Assembly: GCF_000006405.1 (NCBI RefSeq)
Contig: NW_003211193.1
Coordinates: forward strand, 62,001-126,000
DNA length: 64,000 bases
Reading direction: 5' to 3'
From: Perkinsus marinus ATCC 50983
Lineage: Eukaryota; Perkinsozoa; Perkinsida; Perkinsidae
Below the pieces are notes generated by a model, which worked only from the letters and a program-made list of their open reading frames with translations, ran no database searches and was not told the origin of the DNA. Below, one piece after another: positions 1 through 12,124 of this stretch. Each line of letters begins with the position of its first letter. Position 1 is the stretch's first letter. The translations under genes were made by a program, and so were the position numbers.

Positions 1-966
1 TCCTCATAAAAATATCAACAACAAACCTAAGTCGCATTTGAACCAGATGGCTACGAATTCGAACAGTGTTGAAATATATGTTCGCTCTCCTCAGCTGAGC
101 TCAGGGCTGATTATGGGAGACTATTTGCGGTAGAAGTGTTCAGAGACCAACAAGAATTTCCCAAAATTTTCATATTGTCACCGATACATGCAGTTGACCA
201 TCTGCACATTTTCCCATACTGAATTCGTACAATAACAAACCTAGGCACGATAATATTCGTTTCGATGATTCACATGACTCCCCTCACTCTACTACCCATA
301 AGTATATCCGCCGTATTCCGCGATGTCTCAGCACCAACGCCTTCGAGCTTCTCACAAAAGGTATCAACAGGGTCAGCTTTCTAAACCATAAATACACGAA
401 TTAGCATGAAATGAGAGCATTGCACTATATAGAGAGGGAAGTGATATGACTCCAATGCATACGCCATCACGTCTTCCCTAGTAGACCGCGTCAGCTGAGT
501 TCGCAATATTCACTTATTCGACACTCGAAATTTCCACAGCCTTCTCGGAAATTTCTCTAGTATACTCCAAATTTGTATACTCTTTCCGAAATTCCTCTAG
601 TGAAATCGGAATTCTAATAAACAATTCGAAATTTCCATAATCTCCTCCAAATTTCTATAGTTTAACCCAGATATCCAGAATTTGGTATAGGAAAGAGAAC
701 ACTTCCCGAACACGCTTGCCTTTGGTTCCTACCTGAGAGCTGTCCTTCCCCTCCTTCCGACTCTCCCTCGCCAAATGAACGACCATATCAGCCACGTCGG
801 GATCGTTGATATCCCAATGATTCTCCATAGTTTGTCGGACATGTTTCCGTGCGTTGAGATAGAGAATCTTCTCCACCACAGATCTCACCGAAGGACCGCC
901 TGACTTCGTGGACGATTCCGGACCTTTCGAGGGTCCGTCTACTGCAGTGGCTACAGGAGGGGCCAT
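1..966 (-). CDS. PRP22/DHX8-like splicing helicase, 5' end only (partial)
   Basis: Exon 1 (966-733) starts at the ATG and ends CAG|GTAGG. Exon 2 (about 380-296) follows a TTTAG acceptor in the same phase. Together they encode the N-terminal helical module seen in DHX8/PRP22 DEAH helicases: a VEKILYLNARKHV helix, a WDINDPDVADMVVHLA segment matching the family pattern H-x-G-I-N-D-x-x-L-A-E-F-V, then VDTFCEKLEGVGAETSRN. That module lies ahead of the S1 and helicase domains, which would be off the left edge. The family releases spliced mRNA from the spliceosome in the nucleus; that role is family knowledge, since no helicase motif is visible here. A MITE (64-221) sits in the second intron. A lone paralogue of the N-terminal module is the main alternative. 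Confidence 0.55.
64..221 (+). mobile_element. hAT-like MITE, copy A
   Basis: Begins CAGTGTTGAAATATATG and ends in a CATACTG version of the family end. It is flanked by AATTCGAA (56-63) and AATTCGTA (222-229), a 7/8-matching 8-bp target duplication. It lies in an intron of the DHX8-like gene. Confidence 0.8.
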
Positions 967-3161
967 TTAGTGCGAATAACAAAGTAGCCCTTCATAATGA
1001 TGAAATAATCGTATACGCCTTCCCAAATTTTAAAAGACAATATAACTCAACAAATACGTCCACGACGGGAAAATGTAGAGGAGTTTATCAAGAAAATTTA
1101 GATTTTCTGATAAATTTCATAACCGCAAGAGCGTCGCTGGTTTGAAAGCGTTGGGCGATTCTCCTTGGCAAAACTCGTTAACGTCATGCCTACATGTCTA
1201 TGATGGTCATGTCGTATCAGAAGCTCGATGTCGATCTGGTCCACAGAAGAGTCTGCTTCCAGATGGAACGTATTCGGTGAACAACTCCCATCGTGAACTA
1301 GAATGAAACCCCGGTGAGCATTTCTCGGGTTGGCTAGCAGTATAGGATCCTCACAGACGGACCCTAGATTCAGGGTTAAAGGCCTGTTCGGGAACGTTGA
1401 ACATGTGTGAAGGCGCTATCTGATAGAAATAATAACTTTCCGAAGTACTGACTATTCTGCTTATGTAATATCTCACTTAAAGCTGACGAGAAAAAGAGGC
1501 ATCTGTACAGCAACGACTTAATGAGATAAATGCTAAAGTCAGCGTTGTCAGGTAACCCCCCATTTTTGGTTTTGCGTGCTGAAGAAATATGCGGCGCGCG
1601 CGGATCATTCCCTCCTGAAAAGTGCTAAAAATAGTTGACACTTGCGAAAACTTTGTTTGAACAACTACGAAATGAACTACTTGTTTGACTGTGACTTGGA
1701 TGATGATCTCACTATAATCTTCCACGTCAGACTTGCATAATTCTGTTTCCACAAAAACTTGGATGTGTTAACATATTGGTCATAGCTCGATCAAAGGCAC
1801 AACAACACGTGAAATCGCATTCTTAGAAAAATCCGCAGGGAGCCTATCTCACAACTTCCCTTGAAGAGAACTTTTTGAAGTTCTCAAGCATGTAATTGCT
1901 GTTTTTTTTTCTAATCCCGACTCCTAAGGCCGCCATAGTAACCTAAAGGAGGCTTCCTTCATCTACTTGCACCTCGCGGGCTAAGGAGCACTCCCTTGAG
2001 AGCGCTTCATGTGGCAAAAGCACTCGATAATCCCATCAAGAAGTCTTAACGTCTTCCAAAATGCGGTTTCCAAGATTTGAGCTGAAAGGTCTTCACCCCT
2101 CCAGAGGGGGGATAGGAGGATTTCGCAGTTTTCTTGGCGAAAATTTCATCCCAAGTTAGCGGAAACTCGCCATCCAGATTCAAACTGAAGCTTTTGAATC
2201 CGTCCATGTTGAGAGATCCGTCATTTGATTCTCTTGTGGATCTCTGTTGAAGAGATCTTGAGCCTCTTCAACGTTTATCATATCTTCGGAGTTGCTTTCC
2301 ACGGATGCCATAGTGAAAGTGGTTCAGTGGTATCTTCAATGTGCGGTTCACGCGCGCTATATGAATTGTTGTGAGTGCCTCAAGGGAGTTACCTGGTTTC
2401 GATTCCCAGCCCGACACCTATTTTTAGCGATCTATTTGGCTTAAGAAGTTTAACAAATTTGTTGAGGTATGAGGGGTCTAGTTCTGTGAAGCAAAATAGT
2501 TTGATCGAGGTTATGCTCCTCGAAAACATTCCGTTATAGGAGTTTCTTACACTCCAAAACGTCCTTCCTCTAGGGGACTTTGAAAATAGACCCTAGATCT
2601 TCAATCTCGCTGGGAAATATTTGATATCTGAGACCGAGCAATGTTTATGTACTCGTAGACATGCTTCTTTCATCTATGGTATTTAGGTTACGAATATCCC
2701 TGAGTTTGGTAGATTTATGGCTACAGTTGTCTTGATGGTTTTGTTCAGAATTAGATCCCTTTCGAGCTGTACATGTCATACGTTCAACTTGTTTGGGACG
2801 ATCGGGGAGTATGGAGGACCGCAACTACACGTGAGGAACATCATAAACTCTTAATTCTTTTATGCTCGTCTGACCGGATTTCAATGTTCGCTCTAGTGAA
2901 GAGAGAGCTCCGGCGTGACTGGAATCTGAATTACTTCCTTAGGTGCACCTCAAAATCATGACCAAGCAATATTCTGGTTTCCGATTGCCGATCCATCCAC
3001 ATTCCAGATTTATGTTCGACTTCTCGAGAGGCTTGCTCGTCTCCATTTCGGGGATCGCATCGTAGACAGCATTTGTGGTGAACGACATTCTACTTTTCGG
3101 GAAGACGCCGGCAGCGACTACATCATATTCCAGTAAGTTATTGTCTTGCGACACTTTCAGG
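967..3161. other. No supported gene
   Basis: About 2.2 kb upstream of the DHX8-like gene. Only short, interrupted frames on both strands and none with recognisable motifs. A tRNA-like B box (GGTTTCGATTCCC) lies near 2397-2409 but has no pairing acceptor stem. Confidence 0.5.
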
Positions 3162-3356
3162 CTGTGTGGTGTAATATGCACTCGGTCAACCACATGTGTT
3201 GGTGACAGTATCGAGACTCTGAGGAGATCTTGGATAATTCTCGTTAGTTTCTGCACATTTCTCGTATATTCTCCCAATTCGTATATTAGTTCCTATGATA
3301 AGTGAGGAAAATATTGAGCTCAGCTGAGGAAAGCGAACATTTTTTCCGCAGCACTG
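3162..3356 (-). mobile_element. hAT-like MITE, copy B
   Basis: Minus-strand copy. Its 3' terminal repeat (CTGTGTGG...AATATGC) is at 3162 and its 5' end (GCACTG) at 3356. Flanks CTTTCAGG and CTCCCAGG match at 6 of 8 positions, consistent with an old 8-bp target duplication. Intergenic. Confidence 0.7.
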
Positions 3357-3546
3357 CTCCCAGGAGTCTCAGGGTTGACAGCTAATTTGATCGAGAGACT
3401 TCGGTGAATTTAGCATCATGCGAATCAGAGTTCCTATTTCGACTCGTGAGTCTCCAATCCAGTTTGTGTGTTCAAATTTTGGTACGGAATATATCAGCAT
3501 CGTCGAGTATTCCTGTCACCTAAGGGGATGACCGACACCCCTTACG

Positions 3547-4838
3547 ATGTGCGGGAACATCAATGCTTCTTCACTCTATGGTAGGGCTATTCATGATGTA
3601 CCCGTAGCCCTGGCTATGGCCCCGCCACAGAAGCAATACAGGACAGAGGAGGGTGGACGTTGGAAATGTGGCGTTGTATACAGAGCCGGAACGGACACCA
3701 GCGATCCATTGGTATCCGATGCGGTACGGGCGTACCATGCCTTGGGCGAGAGATTTGCTGAGGCTATGCAGGGCGACGCTAGGCCTGAAGAACGTTTGGA
3801 ACTTATATCTCAGGTAAGCGCTACTTGAGGAGGCATCGAAACCGATAAGCACAGCTGAGCTGCATCCAAAAAACAGAATTCCGGTTGTTCCGTTGTAGAT
3901 ATACTTGATATGACGTAGCTGCTACGTTATATCGATAGCGTTGCTGCAACGCTATCATGACCAACATTCATATCGAGCGCGTATTATGCTCATCGATCAT
4001 GATTTTTTTGGACTTAAACTCGCCTTTCCACACGTCCAGCATGCCTCCCGATAGATTCCTTTGTTATCAGGCTGCGCGGCAAGCAATGAAGGATCCGGTT
4101 GTTGTCGCCATGTTCCGTTCTGTTGAGCCCGCCTCTTCGCCTCTGCCATCCATCATGCCTAAGCAGGAGACAGATGGACTGAGCGAAAGGAGGTGAGTGG
4201 TAACTATGAATCACGGGCGACTGTGTCGTTGAATACGAGTCTTCTTGTCCTTCCGATAGTGGCAGCAACGGAGTTTCACTCTCATCTTGTGAGTAAATAT
4301 TCGGCTGCTGGATTTCGTAGCTTATTCCCCCTGAGTGTATCACCTCACGCTTTCAGTTGGAGCCGATCTCGACGGAGACCCTCATCTCACGCCGACAGCC
4401 GAACTCGTCCGTTGTCTCGCAGTCGCAGTCCTCACCGTTTCCACGGAGAATATCTGATGAGAAATAATCCCGGAGTAAGCTGTTGCGCGTGAGTGCTCTG
4501 AACCCAACTTAAACCATCGAAAGCTAGTAGCTACAAGCTACCCACTGCGTCTCTTCATTGGTAGCATCTTTCAACTCATCTCTTATCCCTGGCGGCTTCC
4601 TCAGCTACAACGTATACAAGCAGAAGACCCCATCGCATGGGATGATGAAGTGGACCAGAGTACCCCTGTTCCTTGGGATACCGTCGGTCAGCGGACTATC
4701 TCATCACCTGTTCCACCACCCCCACCACCCGGAAGACCTCGAGTCTCATCACATGATAATCCTTTCATCCCCTCCCCCGTACATTTGCCACAGAGAACAG
4801 AACCGAGGGATCCTTACTTCTATACGAGAAGGCACTAG
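3547..4838 (+). CDS. RS-rich protein with proline-rich C-terminus (splicing-factor-like)
   Basis: At least four exons: 3547-3813 (ends CAG|GTAAGC), about 4040-4192 (ends AG|GTGAGT), 4357-4474 (ends GGA|GTAAGC) and 4605-4838 (ends in TAG). Exons 2-4 join in phase. Exon 1 to exon 2 does not, so a small exon or another acceptor is missing between 3814 and 4039. Exon 3 encodes an Arg-Ser stretch (WSRSRRRPSSHADSRTRP, then LSRSRSPHRF), typical of nuclear pre-mRNA splicing proteins. The last exon carries acidic DPIAWDDEVDQ and a PPPPPP run. No RNA-recognition domain is visible and I do not recognise the family. The splicing link is inferred from composition only. Confidence 0.5.
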
Positions 4839-6910
4839 GGCCTCATACTCCAGGTAATATGCTCGTTGTAGGATCTTAGCATAATTATCGCGCTGTCAGT
4901 GATTGAATCCAGTACTGTTGTTCCGCTCGAGCTTGTGTGAAGCTTCTCCCGCAGATATGCAATAATTGTGTCGATGTTCGTGAACGCATCCCGGTAGTGT
5001 CATGTCAGAGCAGTGAGCTGAATCAGCATGTGCAGATATAATATACTCGATGCCCTGAAGTTGCTGGAGTCTTCTGGAGTATTAGCGCTGCGCTAATAGC
5101 GCATACTCCCGTGATATTTTGAGTACCCGAGTCTGAGGTAATTACACGTCTCGGGTGCTAGTCCGAGGCCAAATTGCGCTTCCAGTACGATTTCCTTGTT
5201 CAACGGGAGGTGTCGAGTTAGTTTTGTCTCATCAGAGGGCTTCGGAGTGAGGTCGAGCCAGACTCTGGCTCGGCCTCACTCTGGCTGCCAGAAACGCTTA
5301 TGAGGTGAATTTCAGAGGAGTTTGGATTTGATGCGGTTCTACTGGTCCTCTTAGCGGGTTCTAGCCAGTGTGGGTGGTCATCCCGAAGTAATGGAGACTG
5401 ACACAGGAAAGTTACCGCTACTAAATGCAGCAAGAGGAGGTTGATTTCGGCATCACGCCCGTCTCGATCTTGGCATATCACGCCAGGGGATAGTGAGGGC
5501 TCCCTCGTCCGCTACAGTTTCTCGGCTCGTGGAGTGGTGTTACATTTACCGCAGCAGAATGACACCAAATCGGCAGCGCACGGCGTGCGTCGCACGCTTA
5601 TCATGGCGAGTAACTCGGCCTGTTCGTATACACATACTCAAGCTGGGACCATACTCTGTTCTCCTTAATGCGATAGAATTCTATTGGAACAACTTCCTAC
5701 AAAAGCGCATAAATGGATCGACTCTCATACCACAGAGATGCTAGATGGTGGTGACTCCACTGCTACTACCAAACTTCGATTCATCGAAGGAGTCATAATA
5801 GCTCAGCTCAGCTAGTGATTATGCAACAAGTACAATCACGTATTATGATTGCTCACAGTGATACAGTAACTATGGTGAATGGTCAATTCTGCCGCTGTCC
5901 AAGAGAAATGGGTAGATCATTGAAAATTCTGCCAGAATGTTGGAAATGCTGTAGTTAACGATGAGAGTTTGATCATCAAACTAACCAGTAGTTATTGGTG
6001 TGGGATTAGAATTGAACCATAGTAGCAGCTCATCACTCGACAATGTCAAGTCGACATGGTGAAGATATTTTTCTATCGTTCAAGTACTTTGCAGGCAGTT
6101 CCTCACGAGAAATTTGCTCTCCAATGCGACAACACAACATTTTCCACTTGCGTTCTTCATACAGACAATATCTTCGATGATGGATAAGATACCTCGGCAG
6201 CGCGAACTACACAGGATTGCGTGCTCTTGACGATCCTGGATAGTTGCTACTGTGATGCTCCACCTTAGAATAAAAGAGATGTTTCCGCATGATTAGGCTG
6301 AATCCAATGTTGTGCGAGATGGGAGAGATCAACTAGGATCACGACACCCGACAGCATAGATCAGCATGGACAGATTTGTTAACAACGTGATAAGTAGTGG
6401 AAAAAATTTAACTCTGGGAGCATAACAATGAGCAGCGCACATCCTCATAAAATCCCCACGGAGGAGTTGAGGAGGTTGTGAACCATAACCGACACTCGTT
6501 ACAGATCAGGGCGGTACATTCATCAGCGCCCATCATGCAAGTCTGTAAACGAATCGTGGCAGCTGGACAATAAGATAAATAACTGCAATTCAGCATAATC
6601 GACGAGAAGGTTAACCGACAGCATGGAGTAGGCCAATCAGCACGCAGCTGAATAGAAGACCCGGAATGCTGACCTGAGGGCACTTGAATGAGTTTAGGGA
6701 TACGAAACGGATCTCGGACTGATTAAGTGGAAAGTTACCTGAGCCGCTGGGGATACACTAGATATCCCTAGCGCTGTTGTGAGGCCAAGAATGAGGAGAG
6801 TATGAGCAGAGGATTGATCGATGAACTTATAGTATTCAGCATCCTCGGAGGAGAGGCAGACGCGTTTGCTGAAAAGGGATACTCAAATATGAGTGGGAGG
6901 GGGTCATCTT
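4839..6910. other. No supported gene
   Basis: Two kilobases of short frames on both strands. The one clear structure is the hairpin at 5246-5280. A Cys-containing minus frame at 6408-6683 has no splice or start context I can defend. Confidence 0.4.
5246..5280. repeat. Near-perfect 17-bp inverted repeat (hairpin)
   Basis: AGTGAGGTCGAGCCAGA at 5246-5262 faces TCTGGCTCGGCCTCACT at 5264-5280: one T/G difference and a 1-base spacer. No gene is assigned nearby. Confidence 0.7.
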
Positions 6911-9151
6911 CTACATCAGCCAAATGGACCTCGGCAAGACTAAAAGTGTTAGTAATAATCCATAGCATTGATACTGGAAAGCAAGCCAGGCAGATATGGC
7001 CTGCGCCGTCATAACAAGGCCAGCGAAGTACCTAAGGCACATGCAGTATCCACACTACACAACACTGTGGCGAATCGTCGATCACAAAATCGACCTCTGA
7101 GTGTAACAATGATAATTGGATGGACCTAGCTTACACTCGGCTGGCAGTTCTCCCTAGCATCCCCTCCAATGTGTAGCAACCCGCTTCCCAGTCTCCATCC
7201 ATATCTCTGATATTATTGGCGCTCAGAATCTACAAGGTGAGAACTGAATGTCCAAAACGTGTTGACGGTACGTTACCACTGTAACCATGATGCTAACAGG
7301 GAGGGTGAAGAGGAGCAAATCTCCAAGCCTCGAATAGGACTGTTCGGCGGCAGTGACGGCAAGTGTGAAGTGAACCAAATTGATAGGGCCGAAAAAGATG
7401 AACCTAGAGCACAGCATGGAGAATTCAAATACGATCACTCTACGACGACTCACACAGCAGCATCGCCTAATCCAATATACTTGAGAGGAAAAGGAGAAAC
7501 CGTGTAAGTTACCTAACAGGAAAATTTGGCTACCAAAACCGTATGAGCTTTCCACTTACAGCTACTATCACAGCCACAATCATCATCAACTTATCGATAT
7601 TGAAGTACACGTCCTCCATATCGCGGATGCTGTGCGCAACTATGAGCAAGGATGCAACCAGGGAGGCTACGGACGAGACGGTCTGCAGAAGGGGGAGACC
7701 ACTAAGCAAGGAGCGATTTGTCAATAGCCTACCAGAGCTCTGACCGACAGGAGACCACTTAGGACGGTCGTATCGGAGGTGGGCAAGTCGGCCCTGTCAA
7801 CACCGTTGCGATAATCAGCAAGCGAATTCATTTGATTCGCTGCGACTTGCATCAGAATCATCGACATTATCTGAGAGATGATGCAGATCCTGGCTCGCTC
7901 GATGAAGGGAACTAAACTCACAACTTCAGTGGCTAGCCCAGCAGACTTGATCTCAATTCCCCACCAGACCAGAGATGCCGCAGTGACTGCGACGGGCAAC
8001 AATATGGCGGAAAACGACCAAGGGCGTGTGGTGATCAACTGAAAAGAACACCGTCTTTGGGTGAAAACTCGACGACGAGATGAACCACCTCACCCAGTTG
8101 ATGAAAAGGGAGTCGCCCTCATCCACTACAGCGATCTGGGGCAGGCGATTCATAGACACGGCGAACAATACGCTCTGCAGCAGCTGTAGAACGGAAAACC
8201 CTGCAACAGACACAATAACTCACGAGCCAGTTCAAAGCACGAGGGCGTAAACTAAGACCACATAAATGCTACTGAACGACTTGGCGTAGATATTCGATGA
8301 AAGGCCCCTGGTTGAGACCCTACCCGATGCGAGAGTCGTCACAACGGTGTTATAAACCACCGCTGCCGTCATCAGGGCCGCTCCCATACCCATCAGTTTC
8401 CTGTTCCCCACTTCGGGGACCACAGATGATAGCAAACATAAGACGCCGAATGAAGCTACCATGCATAAGATCTGAGTACGGGAAACCGCAACAGTTGGAC
8501 AATATATGAGCTATAAGACTTACCCAGTGTATGCCTGCACAAATAGGCCGGGGTAACCCACCTCCCAAAGCAGCGGTGAGGTTGTCGGCGCCTTGGGAGA
8601 AGTCCCTGTAGGAGAAACGTCTTCCATCATTAGGATTCAACCGACCACAATGCGATCAGCCCTCAACTCGCTATTAGGATGAGATAGTGAACACATGAGC
8701 GTGATCGATAGTTATATCCCATGTTCAGGGCAGAGTGTGAGAACCTACTGCATGAACCTTACATGGTGGGGTTGATGCCAGAGATAGCAGCGAACCAGGC
8801 AGCTAGGACCGCCACTGCAGCTGGCTCCATGAAGGTAGTCAGTGACCTGAAATATACGAGTTCCACAAGCGTAGTAGAAAATAACCCTATAGTGGCAACC
8901 ATATCAAAACCAGAGACCTACTCTTTCACAGCGGTCTCTGTAGGGGTCCCTCCAGAAGGCTGTTTGGGTGTATCCTCGGCAGGCTGTTCTGTTTTTGACA
9001 TAGGAGACGGAGTGCAGTAGACTAAGGCAAGGAGAATGACGATCCAGCAGGTCGCACCTCGTAAGTCGCGTGTGGAGTGTACACCCAGTCCGACCACTGT
9101 AGCTCCAATGAGCCTTCCCACTCCCAAAGTTTCTGTTAATTGACGCCGCAC
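6911..9151 (-). CDS. MenA-type UbiA prenyltransferase with extra membrane N-terminus
   Basis: I could join 11 in-phase exons: 9151-8922, 8846-8763, 8605-8524, 8471-8324, 8200-8094, 8038-7733, 7682-7560, 7479-7454 (26-nt micro-exon), 7403-7277, 7229-7135 and 7031-6911, giving about 482 residues. The last ~265 residues follow 1,4-dihydroxy-2-naphthoate polyprenyltransferase order: RPWSFSAILLPV near the start, the first Asp-rich motif N-x-x-N-S-L-A-D-Y-R-N-G-V-D-R-A-D, GLGDAAVFIFFGP, then the second Asp motif NNIRDMDGDWEAG and TL..LGR. Such enzymes are multipass membrane proteins that transfer a prenyl chain to an aromatic ring in quinone synthesis. The first ~216 residues hold three or four more hydrophobic segments I cannot assign (DoxX-like at best). 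UBIAD1 or another UbiA subfamily is the main alternative to MenA. Confidence 0.78.
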
Positions 9152-10518
9152 AGTGACGGCGCTAGCACTTCAGCAGCAAATGCGTGCAGCCGCTTTCCTC
9201 GCCGTTTCTATCGGCTGTTCGTCAACCGTTTAGAGGTTTCGCACCATGTTCGTGACACTTAGAACAAACAATGCTCTTAAGACTGCATCACATAGAGGGA
9301 GCCTCGAGTATCGCCACTAGCAACTTGCTAGCATCCATCACGGATCATCCGTGCACGCGCTCACCGCCGCACAATCACGGATTCATTCGATTCCGTGAAT
9401 CACGGTCCGCCGATCGTGCGAGGACTTGGGAACACGATGGTCGATGCAGTCGGGGGACTGATCCGAGAGGGTCAGCAGTAAGAGACATATCGTTAGGAAG
9501 AAGACGGGGATTACGGCACCGTCTCAAGGGCGAGATGAGAGACAGTAGGAACGTGCGAGCACCATTACGGTGAAATTGATACTTTAGGTAGTCGATGTAC
9601 AAGTGAGGAAATTCCAGACCTCAGTCGATGAAAGCAATCATATTCTCCAACACCACTCTCATTGTCTTGGAACGACGCTTATGAGGCTCTCGAACTGATC
9701 CGTGACCAGAAGTTGACCCACAACACGGCGTGCTCGAGAATCACAGAGTGAGTTGGCGGGCACGCCCTCGTGACAGCGGCCAATCCCGTCCAACGAATTA
9801 GTCTGAGATGGAGGATCTTGGGATGATTAACAGCAGCTTACTTCGATGAAATATTCAAGGAACGGCCAGACCGGCGTAACACAATTCGGCAATCGCAAAT
9901 TTTGCTAAAATTTTGGTGCGGTTTGGGTTTACCTCTTGAGTTAGCAGTGGGAAGACTCGACCTTAGCCAAGTGATACCGCAGTGGGTTCAAACTGTATAA
10001 TTTTACAGTTCCAGGTTAACAGGTGTTCTCATTGGAACACATCATCAACTTCTCACACAGGGCATGTTCCAATATTTTCACATGTAGAATATGTTGCCTC
10101 GTACATCGTCAGGGATAAGTCTTCCAGAAATGTCCATTTTATCTCCCATTCCTCCCACAACCGTTCAATGGCATTTCACCAACTCCACACCGTATGAGAG
10201 TCCTGAGTTCGTGAGTTCTACTGCGGCGAACACAACACTGCTAGACCGTGAACACAGGTATTAACCATAACATGCACGACTTTTCACCACTGATCATCGA
10301 CTCTCTCAACGATGGATAATATCAACATCATAATCGTCCTGAATCAGAGAGCATCACTCCATAAGATGCTTGTCCCATCTCGCTTCAAATGACCGAGTGG
10401 ATAAGGCCGGGACGCGCATCCCTACGTGCTCCATCTAATCATTAGACCTAGTAATCCGAACGATATTGCTAGCCCGTGTGCGTCCTGAGATTGGCAACAC
10501 ATGGAGAACCTTACCTCG
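9152..10518. other. No supported gene
   Basis: Region upstream of the MenA-like gene and downstream of the Cys-rich gene. Short frames only. Near 9373-9410 there are overlapping GATTC/CCGTGA inverted words but no clear element. Confidence 0.4.
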
Positions 10519-11410
10519 CTATATCGCGATTGATTCAGATGGTGGTTCCAACTTCACACTGTCTGAGATACGCACACGACCGTTGTGGTTCTGCTTTTTC
10601 GGCGTGGGCGCCGATGCGGTCGTCTTTTCCGCAGCATTCGCAGTCTTGAGCATCTCCGTTTTACCTGAACATCCGAGTATCATCATCAATCTCGATGAAC
10701 CAGATCATTCACATAATATGCACATGGTCAACTACATGTGTTGGTGATAATGAGAAAATTCTTGTTATTCATGCGAATTCGGGTAGAATCAACAAAAGTT
10801 TTCCAAAATTCCAATCCAATTTTCATATTGCTGCCAACACATGTATCCTACCATGTGCATATTTCCCCACACTGACGGTGCCCCACAAGAAGTGATCACA
10901 AAACTCTACCACCAACCTCAGCCAAATGAGCCACTTGACATCAGCGTTGTAATATATGTTCACTTCCCTCAGCTGCGTTGAGCAGTTCATATACGAATTA
11001 GGGTAGAAATGTACAGATGCCAATATGAACTCTCCAAAGTTTCCCAAAATTTTTATATTTTCACCAACACATGTGGTTGACCATGTGCATATTTTCCCAC
11101 ACTGCTTAACATACCCATTACCAGTCTTCTTATCATCACAATCACAATCGATCGCCTCCACCTCGCGCTTGAGTATCTCCATTTTCTGCTGATGTCTGAG
11201 AACTCTGTCCCTCAGGTCGGAGGTCTTCACAGGTTGACTAAGCTTGGGCTCTTCGCAGCCGCACATACCACTACAGCAGCAACCTCCGCATCCTCCACAA
11301 CCCTCAAGACTGACACACATTTGTCCACTACTAAAGACGGATATGTTCAAGACTCACCTGAGTGCCAGTAGCAGAGTTACCACGATCAAGCAAACGTGTC
11401 GGGTAAACAT
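10519..11410 (-). CDS. Small Cys-rich secreted protein
   Basis: Three in-phase exons: 11410-11358 (a signal peptide, M-F-T-R-H followed by CLIVVTLLLAL), 11330-11122, and 10664-10519 ending in TAG; about 135 residues. After the signal comes a compact CGGCGGCCCSGMCGC cluster, then a charged helical stretch (DLRDRVLRHQQKMEILKREV), a CDCDD motif, and a Lys/Ala/Pro-rich tail. Export is inferred from the signal peptide; function is unknown. The second intron (10665-11121) is enlarged by two MITE copies (C and D). The signal exon and phase-2 first intron resemble the secreted array at 19.6-25 kb, but the rest shows no similarity I can see. Confidence 0.6.
10701..10874. mobile_element. hAT-like MITE, copy C (fold-back form)
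   Basis: The left part (about 10701-10768) is the family's 3' half on the minus strand (ATATGCACATGGTCAACTAC). The right part (about 10769-10874) is the 3' half on the plus strand, ending CACACTG. Two 3' halves therefore face each other and the 5' half is absent. No clear target duplication. Confidence 0.6.
10942..11104 (+). mobile_element. hAT-like MITE, copy D
   Basis: From CAGCGTTGTAATATATG to CATATTTTCCCACACTG. Flanked by CTTGACAT (10934-10941) and CTTAACAT (11105-11112), a 7/8-matching target duplication. It lies in an intron, 17 bases from the donor of the Cys-rich gene's exon 2. Confidence 0.85.
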
Positions 11411-11560
11411 TTGTAAGAGGCCTGCGCGAAAATTTAACCCCGGAGGCAAATACATTGACAACACAAGTGGAGTATTATAATGTTGAGAAAAACCAGCAAC
11501 CGTCTAGAGAGACTCCAGTAGCAGAGGAAACAGTCATATTCACACACGTGGCAGGACCGA

Positions 11561-12062
11561 CTACAGACTGCTAGCACCAGAGATAATCTCACACAACTCC
11601 GTAGTGATCTTCGACTGACGAGCCTTGTTGAACCTGAACACAGCCATAACAACTCGGGAGAATCAACACTTACTGCAACTCCAATTTGTCGATCATATCC
11701 GCGGCGTTTCTCGATGCATTCTCCATAGCAGACATACCTAAGACGATTGTGTTGATGATCGAGGAATGGACGGGGGAACTCACGTGCACTCTGTTCGGCA
11801 GCTATCGAGTCGAGCATGTAGCCGAAGACACAATTGGCGACATAGAAATCGTGAAGGTCATGGAGGACTTCGAAAACCGAGGGTTCGAAAGAGTACTGGT
11901 CTACGGCCTTCGACCACTCGCTCTGATCAATTGCACAAATACTCCTATCGAAATCACCGTTATTTTCACTCCTACTGCTAGTACCGTTAACACCGGTTGT
12001 ATTAATGATACTACTTCTACGCCTATATGTACTTTTTAACCAAAGAGGCTACTACTAAAGAG

Positions 12063-12124
<62 letters not shown>

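Noticed and set aside
6768-6968. 66-codon minus frame at the 3' end of the MenA-like gene.
   Set aside because: Splicing in the correct phase uses another frame that gives a hydrophobic helix (YFAGLVMTAQAISAWLAFQ) and a stop at 6911.
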